This document shows positions 53,570-61,794 of a DNA stretch of 64,000 nt, piece by piece. The stretch comes from Pseudomonas sp. KBW05. GTDB lineage: Bacteria; Pseudomonadota; Gammaproteobacteria; Pseudomonadales; Pseudomonadaceae. The stretch is taken from the NCBI RefSeq assembly GCF_003852405.1, contig NZ_QAJM01000039.1, positions 86,810 through 150,809 on the forward strand. Reading direction: 5' to 3'. A model generated the notes under the pieces. It had not been told where the DNA came from. It did not search any database and saw nothing but the letters and a program-made list of their open reading frames with translations. Positions within the stretch are counted from its first letter, which is position 1. Each line of letters starts with the position of its first letter. The position numbers and the translations under genes were made by a program.

Positions 53570-53650
53570 CTGTTCGCCCGGCAACAGTGGATGGACACTT
53601 TGCTGGTTTGAAACGCGCTCTGTTGCGCTGAATGATCAGCAACCTAATGA

Positions 53651-53667
53651 TTTAATTGAATATTAAA
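53651..53667 (+). promoter_or_regulatory. AT-rich inverted repeat upstream of the sfnB-type promoter
   Basis: TTTAAT and ATTAAA form a perfect 6-bp inverted repeat around a five-base centre, ending four bases before the -24 element. The AT-rich stretch could be a regulator or IHF site. Confidence 0.35.
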
Positions 53668-53670
53668 TTC

Positions 53671-53685
53671 AGGCACGACTCCTGC
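53671..53685 (+). promoter_or_regulatory. Candidate sigma-54 promoter of the sfnB-type operon
   Basis: AGGCACGACTCCTGCA aligns with TGGCACG-N4-TTGCA with two mismatches and has GG and GC 12 bp apart. Transcription would start near 53696, 28 bases before the sfnB-type ATG. SfnR-dependent sigma-54 control of sfn genes is established in P. putida. Confidence 0.6.
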
Positions 53686-53723
53686 AATCACTCCAGTATC
53701 CCATCGGAGCCTGGAGTCGGCCC

Positions 53724-54920
53724 ATGTCTGCCCACCCTTTACACCCTGCCCATATCATCCGCTCGGACGCGGAGGCCATCGACGTCGCCACACGCCTGGC
53801 AGCCCGCTTTGCCGTCGAGGCCAGTGAGCGCGACCGCGAGCGGCGCCTGCCTATTGCCGAGCTCGACGAATTTTCCGCGAGCGGCCTATGGGGCATCACC
53901 ATTCCCAAGGCTTACGGCGGCGCCGAGGTGTCCTATGTGACCGTGGCCGAGGTGATCAAGTTGATTTCCGCCGCCGACCCGTCCCTGGGGCAGATTCCGC
54001 AGAACCACCTGGGCGTCGTAGACATCCTGTTGCAAACCGCGACCGAAGAGCAAAAACGTCACTACTTCGGCAAGGTCCTGGCCGGCTACCGCTTCGGCAA
54101 TGCCTTCTCCGAAGCCAAGAGCAAGAACGCTGGCACCTTCGACACCCAGATCCGCTTCCACGGCGACACCGCGCAAATCAACGGCGAGAAGTTCTACTGC
54201 ACCGGCGCGTTGTTCGCCCATATCGTGCCCACCGTCGGCAATAACGAAAAGGATCAGGCATTTATCGCGTTCATCGAGCGCGATGCCCCAGGCTTGAAGG
54301 TGATCGACAGCTGGGACGGTTTCGGCCAGCGCACCACCGCCAGTGGCGGCGTGACCCTCGATGGCGTCAGCGTGCCGCGCAGTGCCGTGATTCCGGCCCA
54401 CTTGGCCTTCGATCAACCCACCGCCAACGGCCCGATTTCGCAGATCATTCAGGCAGCGGTCGACACCGGCATCGCCCTCGGCGCCCTGGAACACGCGAAA
54501 ATCCACGCCCGCCAAGCGCGCCCGTGGATCGACAGCCAGCAGGAGCACGGCTGGCAAGACCCGTTCACCATCGCCGCCATTGGCGACCTGCAATGGCGCG
54601 TACACGGCACCGAAGCCATCCTCGCCAAAGCGGGTGAAGCCGTGGACCGCGCCCTCGCCGAGCCCAGCGAAGACACGGTGGCCCACGCCTCACTGGTCGT
54701 CGCCCAAGCCAAAGTGCTGTCCGCCGAAACCGCCTTGCTCGCCAGCAGCAAACTCTTCGAACTGGCCGGCACCCGTTCGGTCACCGGCAAGCACAACCTC
54801 GACCGCTTCTGGCGCAATGCGCGCACCCACACCCTGCATGACCCGGCCCGCTGGAAATACCACCTGATCGGCAACTTCGTGCTCAACGGCGTGAAGCCTG
54901 CGCGCCACGCCTGGAATTGA
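53724..54920 (+). CDS. sfnB: SfnB-family acyl-CoA-dehydrogenase-like oxidoreductase
   Basis: The 398-residue protein has the acyl-CoA dehydrogenase fold: YGGAEVSYVTVAEVIKLISAADPSLGQIPQNH in the N-terminal helical domain, FGNAFSEAKSKNAGTF in the flavin-binding sheet, and a C-terminal helical domain ending LDRFWRNARTHTLHDPARWKYHLIGNFVLNG. The RNARTHTLHDP motif marks the SfnB/DszC-like monooxygenase branch that uses reduced flavin in sulfur scavenging, rather than fatty-acid oxidation. It begins a three-gene unit. GGAG stands seven bases before the ATG. Confidence 0.85.
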   Translation: MSAHPLHPAHIIRSDAEAIDVATRLAARFAVEASERDRERRLPIAELDEFSASGLWGITIPKAYGGAEVSYVTVAEVIKLISAADPSLGQIPQNHLGVVDILLQTATEEQKRHYFGKVLAGYRFGNAFSEAKSKNAGTFDTQIRFHGDTAQINGEKFYCTGALFAHIVPTVGNNEKDQAFIAFIERDAPGLKVIDSWDGFGQRTTASGGVTLDGVSVPRSAVIPAHLAFDQPTANGPISQIIQAAVDTGIALGALEHAKIHARQARPWIDSQQEHGWQDPFTIAAIGDLQWRVHGTEAILAKAGEAVDRALAEPSEDTVAHASLVVAQAKVLSAETALLASSKLFELAGTRSVTGKHNLDRFWRNARTHTLHDPARWKYHLIGNFVLNGVKPARHAWN

Positions 54921-54931
54921 GGAGCTGACCC

Positions 54932-55270
54932 ATGACCGTACTGAGCCACGTTTTAAATCAGGCGCGCCAACTGCTGGACACCACCCGCCGCCATGTCGAA
55001 ACCAGCACCGACCCCTACGTGATCAGCCGCTTCGGTGACTTGCAGATCCGCGTCGATGTGGCCGCCGCCTTGCTGGAGCGTGCCGAAACCCATCCCAGCC
55101 CGGTGGCCGCTACCGAAGCGCAGATCGCCGCCGCCGAAGCCTTGATTGCCGCGAGCAACGCCGAGTTTGAACTCACCGGGCAACGCACCGCGCTGCCCTC
55201 GACCCTGGATGATCCGTTGCGTGCCAAGTACCAGATCGTCGGCAACTACCACCTCAACGGAGTGCTTTGA
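54932..55270 (+). CDS. Stand-alone ACAD C-terminal-domain mini-protein
   Basis: The 112-residue protein aligns with the last third of the SfnB-type protein just upstream: FGDLQIRVDVAAALLERA to its IGDLQWRVHGTEAILAKA, and LRAKYQIVGNYHLNGVL to its WKYHLIGNFVLNGVK. It lacks the N-terminal and flavin-sheet domains and the RFWRNARTHT helix. It has its own ribosome site (GGAG) and ATG, and its stop overlaps the monooxygenase start, so it is maintained as a gene rather than decaying. It may be a structural or regulatory partner of SfnB; that is inference. Confidence 0.75.
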   Translation: MTVLSHVLNQARQLLDTTRRHVETSTDPYVISRFGDLQIRVDVAAALLERAETHPSPVAATEAQIAAAEALIAASNAEFELTGQRTALPSTLDDPLRAKYQIVGNYHLNGVL

Positions 55271-56685
55271 TGGCCCGTGAAATCCGCTTGAATGCCTTCG
55301 ACATGAACTGCGTCGGCCACCAATCCCCCGGCCTGTGGGCACACCCGCGTGACCGTTCGTGGCAGTACAAGGACCTGGAATACTGGACCGACCTGGCCAG
55401 GATCCTTGAGCGCGGCAAGTTCGACGGCCTGTTTATCGCCGATGTGCTGGGCATCTACGACGTGTACAACGGCAACGGCGACGCGGCGATTCGCCAGGCC
55501 ACCCAAGTGCCGGTCAACGACCCGCTGTCGCTGATCGCGCCGATGGCCTTGGTCACCGAACACCTCGGGTTTGGTCTGACGGCCTCGCTGTCGTTTGAAC
55601 ACCCTTATCCGTTTGCCCGCCGCCTATCGACCCTGGATCACCTGACCAAGGGCCGTATCGGCTGGAATATCGTCACCTCCTATCTGGAGAGCGGCGCGAA
55701 GAACCTCGGCCAGAAAGCCCAGACCGAACACGACGCGCGCTACGACTACGCCGAGGAATACCTGGAGGTTTGCTACAAACTCTGGGAAGGCAGTTGGGAG
55801 GAGGGCGCAGTACTACGCGACCGGGAACGCCGCATCTTCAGCGACCCGAGCAAAATCCACGAGATCCGCCACGTCGGTAAACACTTCCAGGTGCCCGGCA
55901 TTCATCTGTGCGAGCCGTCACCTCAGCGCACGCCAGTGCTGTACCAGGCGGGGGCATCCAGCCGTGGCAAGCAGTTCGCCGCCGAGCAGGCCGAGTGCGT
56001 GTTTGTCGCCGCGCCGTCCAAGGTGCTGCTGAAAAAGACCGTCGCCGATATCCGCCGGCGTGCGGCCGAGGCCGGCCGCGATCCGAAGAAGATCCTGATC
56101 TTCAACTTGCAGACGGTGATCGTCGGCGAGACCGATGCGAAGGCCAAGGCCAAGTTCGACGAATACAAATCCTACGTCAGCTACGAAGGTGCGATGGCGC
56201 TGATCTCCGGCTGGACCGGCATCGACTTCAGCCGGTTCAAGCCGGATGAACCGCTCAAGCATGTGCACACCAATGCGATCCAGTCGGCGGTGGAAGCGTT
56301 TTCCACGGCCGATCCGAACAAGGTGTGGACACCCAATGAACTGGCCGATTGGGTGGGTATTGGTGGCTTTGGCCCGTTGTTCGTCGGCGGCCCGGAAACC
56401 GTTGCTGATCTGTTGCAGGAGTGGGTCGAAGAGACCGATGTGGACGGCTTCAACCTGGCGTACGCGCTGACCCACGAGACCTTTATCGACGCCGTGGAAC
56501 TGCTGGTGCCGGAGTTGCAGAAGCGCGGGGTGTACAAGACCGAGTACGCCCAAGGCACGTTGCGCGAGAAGCTGTTTGGTGACGGCGCGCGGTTGGGCGC
56601 CAACCACCCCGGCGCCAGCTACCGCAATCTATCAAACCTGCACAAATCCAATGTGGGAGCGGGCTTGCTCGCGAATGCGGACTGA
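55270..56685 (+). CDS. NtaA/DmoA-family FMN-dependent monooxygenase
   Basis: The 471-residue protein is a bacterial-luciferase-like (LLM) flavoenzyme of the NtaA/SnaA/DszA group: MNCVGHQSPGLWAHPRD near the start, KFDGLFIADVLGIYD, RLSTLDHLTKGRIGWNIVTSYLESGAKNLG, and PVLYQAGASSRGKQFAAEQAECVFVAA. Members oxidise sulfides, sulfones or aminopolycarboxylates with reduced FMN supplied by a reductase. With SfnB upstream it most likely attacks an organosulfur compound. ATG 55270 shares one base with the preceding stop. The final 12 or so residues (SNVGAGLLANAD) are encoded by the following REP arm. Confidence 0.88.
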   Translation: MAREIRLNAFDMNCVGHQSPGLWAHPRDRSWQYKDLEYWTDLARILERGKFDGLFIADVLGIYDVYNGNGDAAIRQATQVPVNDPLSLIAPMALVTEHLGFGLTASLSFEHPYPFARRLSTLDHLTKGRIGWNIVTSYLESGAKNLGQKAQTEHDARYDYAEEYLEVCYKLWEGSWEEGAVLRDRERRIFSDPSKIHEIRHVGKHFQVPGIHLCEPSPQRTPVLYQAGASSRGKQFAAEQAECVFVAAPSKVLLKKTVADIRRRAAEAGRDPKKILIFNLQTVIVGETDAKAKAKFDEYKSYVSYEGAMALISGWTGIDFSRFKPDEPLKHVHTNAIQSAVEAFSTADPNKVWTPNELADWVGIGGFGPLFVGGPETVADLLQEWVEETDVDGFNLAYALTHETFIDAVELLVPELQKRGVYKTEYAQGTLREKLFGDGARLGANHPGASYRNLSNLHKSNVGAGLLANAD

Positions 56686-56756
56686 CATTCACCCTTTGTG
56701 TCGACTGACCCGCCGCATTCGCGAGCAAGTCGAATCGTCGCACCGCCGCTCCCACA
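56652..56756. repeat. REPIN with insertion in right arm, overlapping a coding end
   Basis: The left arm starts at 56652 and contains the stop codon of the monooxygenase gene (TGA at 56683-56685). The right arm is interrupted: GCGAGCAAG is followed by about 15 extra bases (TCGAATCGTCGCACC) before CGCTCCCACA ends at 56756. Confidence 0.88.
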
Positions 56757-56829
56757 GTTGATCGGTGTCGATCCAGAAAATCCAGCCAGCGGACCACCGC
56801 ACGCTTGACTACCAATAGGAGTAATCCCT

Positions 56830-57729
56830 ATGAGCGTGCACGAACTGAAACGCCCGCTGGCCGTGGAATGGCCTGCCGAACGGCTCGAAAACCTGCCCAA
56901 GGCCCTCGAGCAACTGCACCACTGGGCGCAGATCACCCCGCTGCACACCGCTCTGCGCCACAAGCGCCAGGGCCAGTGGTATGCGTGGCGCTGGATCGAC
57001 GTCTTGCGTGACGTCGAACGCCTGGCCGATGGCTTGCGTCAGCAGGGCTTCAACGAGCAGTCGCGCTTGGCCTTGAGCGGTGCGTTTGAACCGAATCTGT
57101 TGCTGCTGGCCCTGGCCGCCCAAACCGTCGGCGGGCAGGTGCTGACCCTGGCCGATGACCTGGAGCCGGAAGCGGTGCAGCAGCAGCTGTGGCGTATCCG
57201 CCCCAGCCATTCTTATGTGCAAGGTCGGCAGAAAAGGCACTGGGCGTCCGCCAACGTGGTGGACTTCGTGCAACTGCTCGGCCCGACCGATCCCGCGCAA
57301 CACCTCGCCCGCTGGTGGCAACCCGCCGGCGAAACAGCCTTGTGGAGCGAAGAGGGCACCCACTGGCAGGGCGGCCTGGCGGTATTGCTGGAGCAATGGC
57401 TCAACACCGGTCACAGCTTGGCCTTCCCGGAAAACCTGGCCTCGGCCCAGCGCGATCGCCGCGAAGTCGCACCCACTGGCTTGCTGTTGTCCGCCGAACG
57501 CCTGCAACACCTGGCCGATGAAATCGAAAGCCGCCTCGCTCCCCACGGCACCTGGCGCCGACGCCTGTGCGACTGGGCCATCGCCCACCCGCAAAGCGGC
57601 CTGCGGCGCCTGCTGAAAAACCGCGTGCGCAAACTGCTCGGCTTCCAACGCCTGGCTTATATCTGGCAACCCCTCAAGGCCACCTCATCACCGGTGTGGC
57701 TGGCCGAATTCAAACGGGACATCGCATGA
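56830..57729 (+). CDS. Shortened AMP-ligase-like protein leading an ABC operon
   Basis: The 299-residue protein resembles the N-terminal part of AMP-dependent acyl-CoA ligases: TPLHTALRHKRQGQWYAWRWIDVLRDVERLADGLRQQG, then LLLLALAAQTVGGQVLTLADD. The C-terminal RLLKNRVRKLLGFQRLAYIW resembles the central segment of long-chain ligases just before their product site. Between these, the ATP-binding loop (T/S-S-G-T-T-G-x-P-K) and the catalytic C-terminal domain are missing, and full enzymes are about twice as long. It probably cannot adenylate. It has a good start (AATAGGAG) and overlaps the ATPase gene in ATGA. Similar operons elsewhere start with an intact ligase, as I recall. Confidence 0.7.
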   Translation: MSVHELKRPLAVEWPAERLENLPKALEQLHHWAQITPLHTALRHKRQGQWYAWRWIDVLRDVERLADGLRQQGFNEQSRLALSGAFEPNLLLLALAAQTVGGQVLTLADDLEPEAVQQQLWRIRPSHSYVQGRQKRHWASANVVDFVQLLGPTDPAQHLARWWQPAGETALWSEEGTHWQGGLAVLLEQWLNTGHSLAFPENLASAQRDRREVAPTGLLLSAERLQHLADEIESRLAPHGTWRRRLCDWAIAHPQSGLRRLLKNRVRKLLGFQRLAYIWQPLKATSSPVWLAEFKRDIA

Positions 57730-58496
57730 GCCAAGCCATTCTCCAGGTGCGGGATATCTCGCTGTCGTTCAAGGGGGTCAAGGCGATCAATGCCTTGTCC
57801 TTCGACGTGGCGCGCGGCGAGATCTGCGCGCTGATCGGGCCCAACGGCGCGGGCAAGAGTTCGTTGCTCAATGTGCTCAACGGCGTGTACCGCTTCGACG
57901 CCGGCGAGATCGTCTTCGAAGACCAGCACTTCCACCGCATCGACCCGCTGGGTGCAGCGCGCCGGGGCATCGGCCGCACGTTCCAGAACAACGCGTTGTT
58001 CAAGAAGATGAGCGTGCTCGACAACATCCTCACCGGCCTGTCGCGGCATCAGCGCAGTACATTTATCGAACAAGCCCTCGGCTTGCCCCGCGCGCGCCGC
58101 GAGGCCGACGCCTTCCGCGTGCGCGCCCAGGGCATTCTCGAGTTTTTGGAGCTGCAAGCGCACCGCGATGTGCTGGTGGGCAACCTGTCCTACGGTCTGC
58201 AAAAACGTGTGGAGTTGGGCCGTGCCTTGATCGCCGGGCCCAGCCTGCTGCTGCTCGATGAGCCCATGGCCGGGATGAACGCCGAGGAAAAACAGGACAT
58301 GGCGCGCTTCGTCGCCGACGTCAACCGCGACCTCGGCACCACCGTGGTGTTGATCGAACACGATATCGGCGTGGTGATGGGCCTGTCCCACCATGTGGTG
58401 GTGCTCGACTACGGGCGCAAGGTCGGCGACGGCACGCCTGCCGAAGTGCAAGCCAATCCCGAAGTGATCGCGGCCTATCTGGGAGCGGCGCACTGA
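57726..58496 (+). CDS. Branched-chain-type ABC transporter ATPase (LivG-like)
   Basis: The 256-residue protein has Walker A GPNGAGKSS (38-46), the signature NLSYGLQKRVELGRAL, Walker B LLLLDEPMAGMNAEEK, and the switch His in VVLIEHDIGVVM. The GRTFQNNALFKKMSVLDNIL segment is typical of LivG. It powers uptake through the LivH/LivM-like permeases encoded next. ATG 57726 is used; upstream codons belong to the preceding gene in another frame. Confidence 0.93.
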   Translation: MSQAILQVRDISLSFKGVKAINALSFDVARGEICALIGPNGAGKSSLLNVLNGVYRFDAGEIVFEDQHFHRIDPLGAARRGIGRTFQNNALFKKMSVLDNILTGLSRHQRSTFIEQALGLPRARREADAFRVRAQGILEFLELQAHRDVLVGNLSYGLQKRVELGRALIAGPSLLLLDEPMAGMNAEEKQDMARFVADVNRDLGTTVVLIEHDIGVVMGLSHHVVVLDYGRKVGDGTPAEVQANPEVIAAYLGAAH

Positions 58497-59377
58497 TGAC
58501 CTTCTTCTTCGAAACCCTGCTCGGCGGCCTGCTCGCCGGCACCATGTATTCGCTAGTCGCCATCGGCTTTGTGCTGATCTACAAGGCCAGCGGCGTGTTC
58601 AATTTTGCCCAGGGCGCGATGCTGCTGTTCGCCGCGCTGACCTTTGTCAGCCTGCACGACCAAGGCGTGCCGTTTGCCCTGGCGTTGCTGCTCACGGTGC
58701 TCGTGATGATCTTTGGCGCGCTGCTTATCGAACGCCTGGTGCTGCGACCGTTGGTGAACCGTTCGCAGATCACCTTGTTCATGGCCACGCTGGGCCTGTC
58801 CTTCATTATCGAAGGCCTCGCCCAAGGCTTGATGGGCTCGCAGGTGCGCGCGTTGGATTTGGGTATCGACGACGTGCCGCTGTTTGTCGGCCCGCTGATG
58901 CTCAGCCAGTTCGACCTGATCGCCGCCGCCGCCGCGGTGGTGCTGGTAACGGTGCTGGCGCTGCTGTTCAACAAGACCCGCATCGGTGTGTCGCTGCGGG
59001 CGGTGGCGGATGACACCACGGCGGCGCTGTCCATCGGCATCAACCTCAACCGCATCTGGCAGATCGTCTGGGCGGTGGCCGGGATAGTCGGGCTGGTCGC
59101 CGGGCTGCTCTGGGGCGCGCGCCAGGGTGTGCAGTTCTCGCTGTCGCTGGTGGTGCTCAAGGCCTTGCCGGTGTTGATCATCGGCGGCTTCACCTCGATT
59201 GGCGGGGCGATTGTCGGCGGGCTGATTGTCGGCGCGGCCGAGAACCTCGCCGAGGTGTATATCGGCCCGCTGATCGGCGGCGGCATCACGCCGTGGTTCG
59301 CCTACGTATTGGCCTTGGCCTTCCTGTATATCCGTCCCGCCGGCCTGTTCGGCGAGCGCGCCATCGAGCGAGTCTGA
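58496..59377 (+). CDS. Branched-chain-type ABC transporter permease (LivH-like)
   Basis: The 293-residue protein has about eight helices and LivH motifs: GTMYSLVAIGFVLIYKASGVFNFAQGAM, IGVSLRAVADDTTAALSIGINLNRIWQ (the EAA-like coupling loop), and PVLIIGGFTSIGGAIVGGLIVGAAENLA. It forms half of the inner-membrane channel with the LivM-like partner. The start shares one base with the preceding stop. Confidence 0.93.
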   Translation: MTFFFETLLGGLLAGTMYSLVAIGFVLIYKASGVFNFAQGAMLLFAALTFVSLHDQGVPFALALLLTVLVMIFGALLIERLVLRPLVNRSQITLFMATLGLSFIIEGLAQGLMGSQVRALDLGIDDVPLFVGPLMLSQFDLIAAAAAVVLVTVLALLFNKTRIGVSLRAVADDTTAALSIGINLNRIWQIVWAVAGIVGLVAGLLWGARQGVQFSLSLVVLKALPVLIIGGFTSIGGAIVGGLIVGAAENLAEVYIGPLIGGGITPWFAYVLALAFLYIRPAGLFGERAIERV

Positions 59378-59381
59378 AACC

Positions 59382-60431
59382 ATGTCGATTCCTGTTGCGC
59401 AAGAAACCGCGCCCTTGTTGCTGATCCAGCGGCGTATCCCGTGGGGCCTGCTGGGCCTGTTGGTGCTGGGTTTTATCGTGGTGCCGTTGTGGGGCAATGA
59501 CTATTGGCTGAACGCGATCTTCATCCCGTTCCTGGTGCTGTCCCTGGCCGGATTGGGCTTGAACCTGTTGACCGGCTACACCGGGCAAACCTCGGTGGGC
59601 GCGGCCGGGTTCATGGCCGTCGGCGCGTTTGCCACCTATGGTTTTTTGCTGCGCCTGCCGGAGCTGGGCTTGCCGGTGGCACTGCTCGGTGGCGGGATTA
59701 TCAGCGCGCTGGTCGGGCTGTTGTTTGGCTTGCCCAGTTCGCGGATCAAAGGCTTTTACCTGATGGTCACCACACTGGCTGCGCAGTTTTTCCTGGAGTG
59801 GCTGTTCGTCAAATTCCCCTGGTTCTACAACTACGGTTCGTCCGGGACCATCTCCGCGCCGAAGCTTTCGCTGTTCGGCCATGACCTCAACACGCCGCTG
59901 GGCCGCTACCTGCTGACGCTGGTCACGGTGCTGCTGCTGACCTGGACCGCAATCAACCTGGTGCGCAGCCAGGTCGGGCGCAACTGGATGGCGATCCGCG
60001 ACATGGACACCGCCGCCGCCGTGGTCGGCATTCCGGTGGTGCGCTACAAGCGCCTGGCGTTTGCGGTCAGCTCGTTCTACCTGGGGATAGCCGGCGCGTT
60101 GTGGGCCTTTGCCTACCTGGGCACGGCCAGCGCCAGCAGCTTTGATATCAATCGCTCATTCCAGATCCTGTTCATCATCATTATCGGTGGCATGGGCAGC
60201 ATCGCCGGCAACTTCGTCGGCGCGGCGTTTATCAGTTTGCTGCCGATTTTCCTCAGCCATGCCGGGCAGGCGCTGTTTGGCGGCTCGGTGGATGCGGGGC
60301 AGTTGCAGAACCTGCAGAAAATCATCTTTGGCGTGTTGATCATCGTGTTCCTGATCAAGGAACCCGAGGGTTTGATCCGCTTGTTGCACAACCTGCGTGA
60401 CCGTGTGCGGCAGTGGCCGCTGCGTTTCTAA
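59382..60431 (+). CDS. Branched-chain-type ABC transporter permease (LivM-like)
   Basis: The 349-residue protein has LivM motifs: NLLTGYTGQTSVGAAGFMAVGAFATYGFL, GRNWMAIRDMDTAAAVVGIPVVRYKRLAFAVSSFYLGIAGALWA, and LFIIIIGGMGSIAGNFVGAAFISLLP. It has about ten helices. It lies four bases after the LivH-like gene. Confidence 0.93.
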   Translation: MSIPVAQETAPLLLIQRRIPWGLLGLLVLGFIVVPLWGNDYWLNAIFIPFLVLSLAGLGLNLLTGYTGQTSVGAAGFMAVGAFATYGFLLRLPELGLPVALLGGGIISALVGLLFGLPSSRIKGFYLMVTTLAAQFFLEWLFVKFPWFYNYGSSGTISAPKLSLFGHDLNTPLGRYLLTLVTVLLLTWTAINLVRSQVGRNWMAIRDMDTAAAVVGIPVVRYKRLAFAVSSFYLGIAGALWAFAYLGTASASSFDINRSFQILFIIIIGGMGSIAGNFVGAAFISLLPIFLSHAGQALFGGSVDAGQLQNLQKIIFGVLIIVFLIKEPEGLIRLLHNLRDRVRQWPLRF

Positions 60432-60450
60432 CTTCCCAAGAGAATCTTCC

Positions 60451-61791
60451 ATGCGTGCATCCTTGAAACGTTCCCTGGTCGGCGCTGCCTTTGCGCTGGC
60501 CACTCTGGCCGGCGCTGTGCCTCAGGCAATCGCCTCGCCGGACCAGCAATTCATTCCCCTGGCCACCTACCGCGTTGGCGCCTACGCGTCCAGCGGCGTG
60601 CAGGTGTGGGCCGGGATGATCGACTACTTGCGCTATATCAACGAAGTCGAAGGTGGCATCAACGGCGTCAAATTGGTCTGGCAGGAATGCGAGACCGAAT
60701 GGACGGCGGAGAAGGGCATCGAGTGCTACGAGCGCTTCAAGAACGGCCTGGACGGTGCGCCGGTCGCGGTGTACCAGCCCAACGGCGCACCGGCGGCGTA
60801 CGCCCTGAGCGAGCGCGCGGAAGTGGACAAGATCCCGCTGATCACCCTCGGTTACGGGCGTACCGAAGCCACCGACGGCACGGTGTTCCCGTACAACTTC
60901 CCGGTGATGCTGACCTTCTACAGCGAGGCTTCGACCCTGGTGAACTACATCGCCCAGCGTGAGGGCGGCTTCGACAAGCTCAAGGGCAAGAAGATCGCCA
61001 CGGTCTACCACGACTCGGCCTACGGTCGCGAAACCCTCGGCCCGCTGAAGTTGCTGGCGGAAAAATACGGCTTTGAAAATATCCAGATCCCGGTGGCGGA
61101 TCCGGGCAACGAGCAATCTGCACAGTGGCGCCAGGTGCGCCAGGCCAACCCGGACTGGGTGTTCCTGCGCACCTGGGGCGTATCGACGCCTGTTGCGGTG
61201 AAGACCGCCGCGCGCTTTGGCTTCCCGGTGGACCATATCATCGGCGACATCTGGGCCAGCTCCAGCGAAGACGTATTGCCCGCCGGTGCTGCCGCCAAAG
61301 GCTACCTGGCGCTGACGCCATACCCGGCCGGCGCCGATTTCGAGATCCACAAACGTCTCAAGCAATACATCCTCGACAAGGGCCATAGCGACCTCAAGGA
61401 CCTGAAAAACTTCGGCAGCGTCTACTACAACTCCGGCCTGGTGAACGCCGCCGTGGCGGTGGAAGCGATCCGCACCGGCCAGGCCAGGTTCGGCAAACGC
61501 CCACTCAATGGCGAAGAAGGCCGCTGGGGCCTGGAGCACCTGAACATCGACGACGCGCGCCTCAAGGACATGGGTTACCTGGGCCTGATGCAAAACCTCA
61601 AGCTGTCGTGCCGTGACCACGAAGGCGGAGGCTCGGCGCGCGTACAGCAATGGGACGGCGCCAACTGGACGCTGGTCAGCGAGTGGATTCCTGCCGACCG
61701 CGCGCTGTTGCGTCCGCTGATCGATGAAAAATCCGCGGCCTTTGCCAAGGAAAAAGGCCTGACGCCGCGCACCTGCACCGGGGACGAATAA
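60451..61791 (+). CDS. Branched-chain-type ABC transporter substrate-binding protein
   Basis: The 446-residue protein has a Sec signal (ALATLAGAVPQAIA-SPDQ) and a type 1 periplasmic-binding fold of the LivJ/AmiC kind: YINEVEGGINGVKLVWQECETEWTAEKGIECYERFKNG, KKIATVYHDSAYGRETL, and VNAAVAVEAIRTGQARFG. It is longer than amino-acid LivJ proteins and belongs to the branch found in operons with AMP-ligase-like genes. Its ligand is unknown; a sulfur-containing compound is possible given the neighbours. ATG 60451 begins the signal peptide. Confidence 0.92.
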   Translation: MRASLKRSLVGAAFALATLAGAVPQAIASPDQQFIPLATYRVGAYASSGVQVWAGMIDYLRYINEVEGGINGVKLVWQECETEWTAEKGIECYERFKNGLDGAPVAVYQPNGAPAAYALSERAEVDKIPLITLGYGRTEATDGTVFPYNFPVMLTFYSEASTLVNYIAQREGGFDKLKGKKIATVYHDSAYGRETLGPLKLLAEKYGFENIQIPVADPGNEQSAQWRQVRQANPDWVFLRTWGVSTPVAVKTAARFGFPVDHIIGDIWASSSEDVLPAGAAAKGYLALTPYPAGADFEIHKRLKQYILDKGHSDLKDLKNFGSVYYNSGLVNAAVAVEAIRTGQARFGKRPLNGEEGRWGLEHLNIDDARLKDMGYLGLMQNLKLSCRDHEGGGSARVQQWDGANWTLVSEWIPADRALLRPLIDEKSAAFAKEKGLTPRTCTGDE

Positions 61792-61794
61792 ACC

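Noticed and set aside
53592-53604. TGGACACTTTGCT considered as the sigma-54 promoter of the sfnB-type operon
   Set aside because: GG and GC are only eight bases apart instead of 12. The element at 53671-53685 has correct spacing and lies closer to the gene.
56830-57729. Frameshifted full-length AMP ligase
   Set aside because: No ligase motifs appear in other frames here, and the following ATPase gene begins in a tight overlap, so the missing parts are deleted rather than out of frame.
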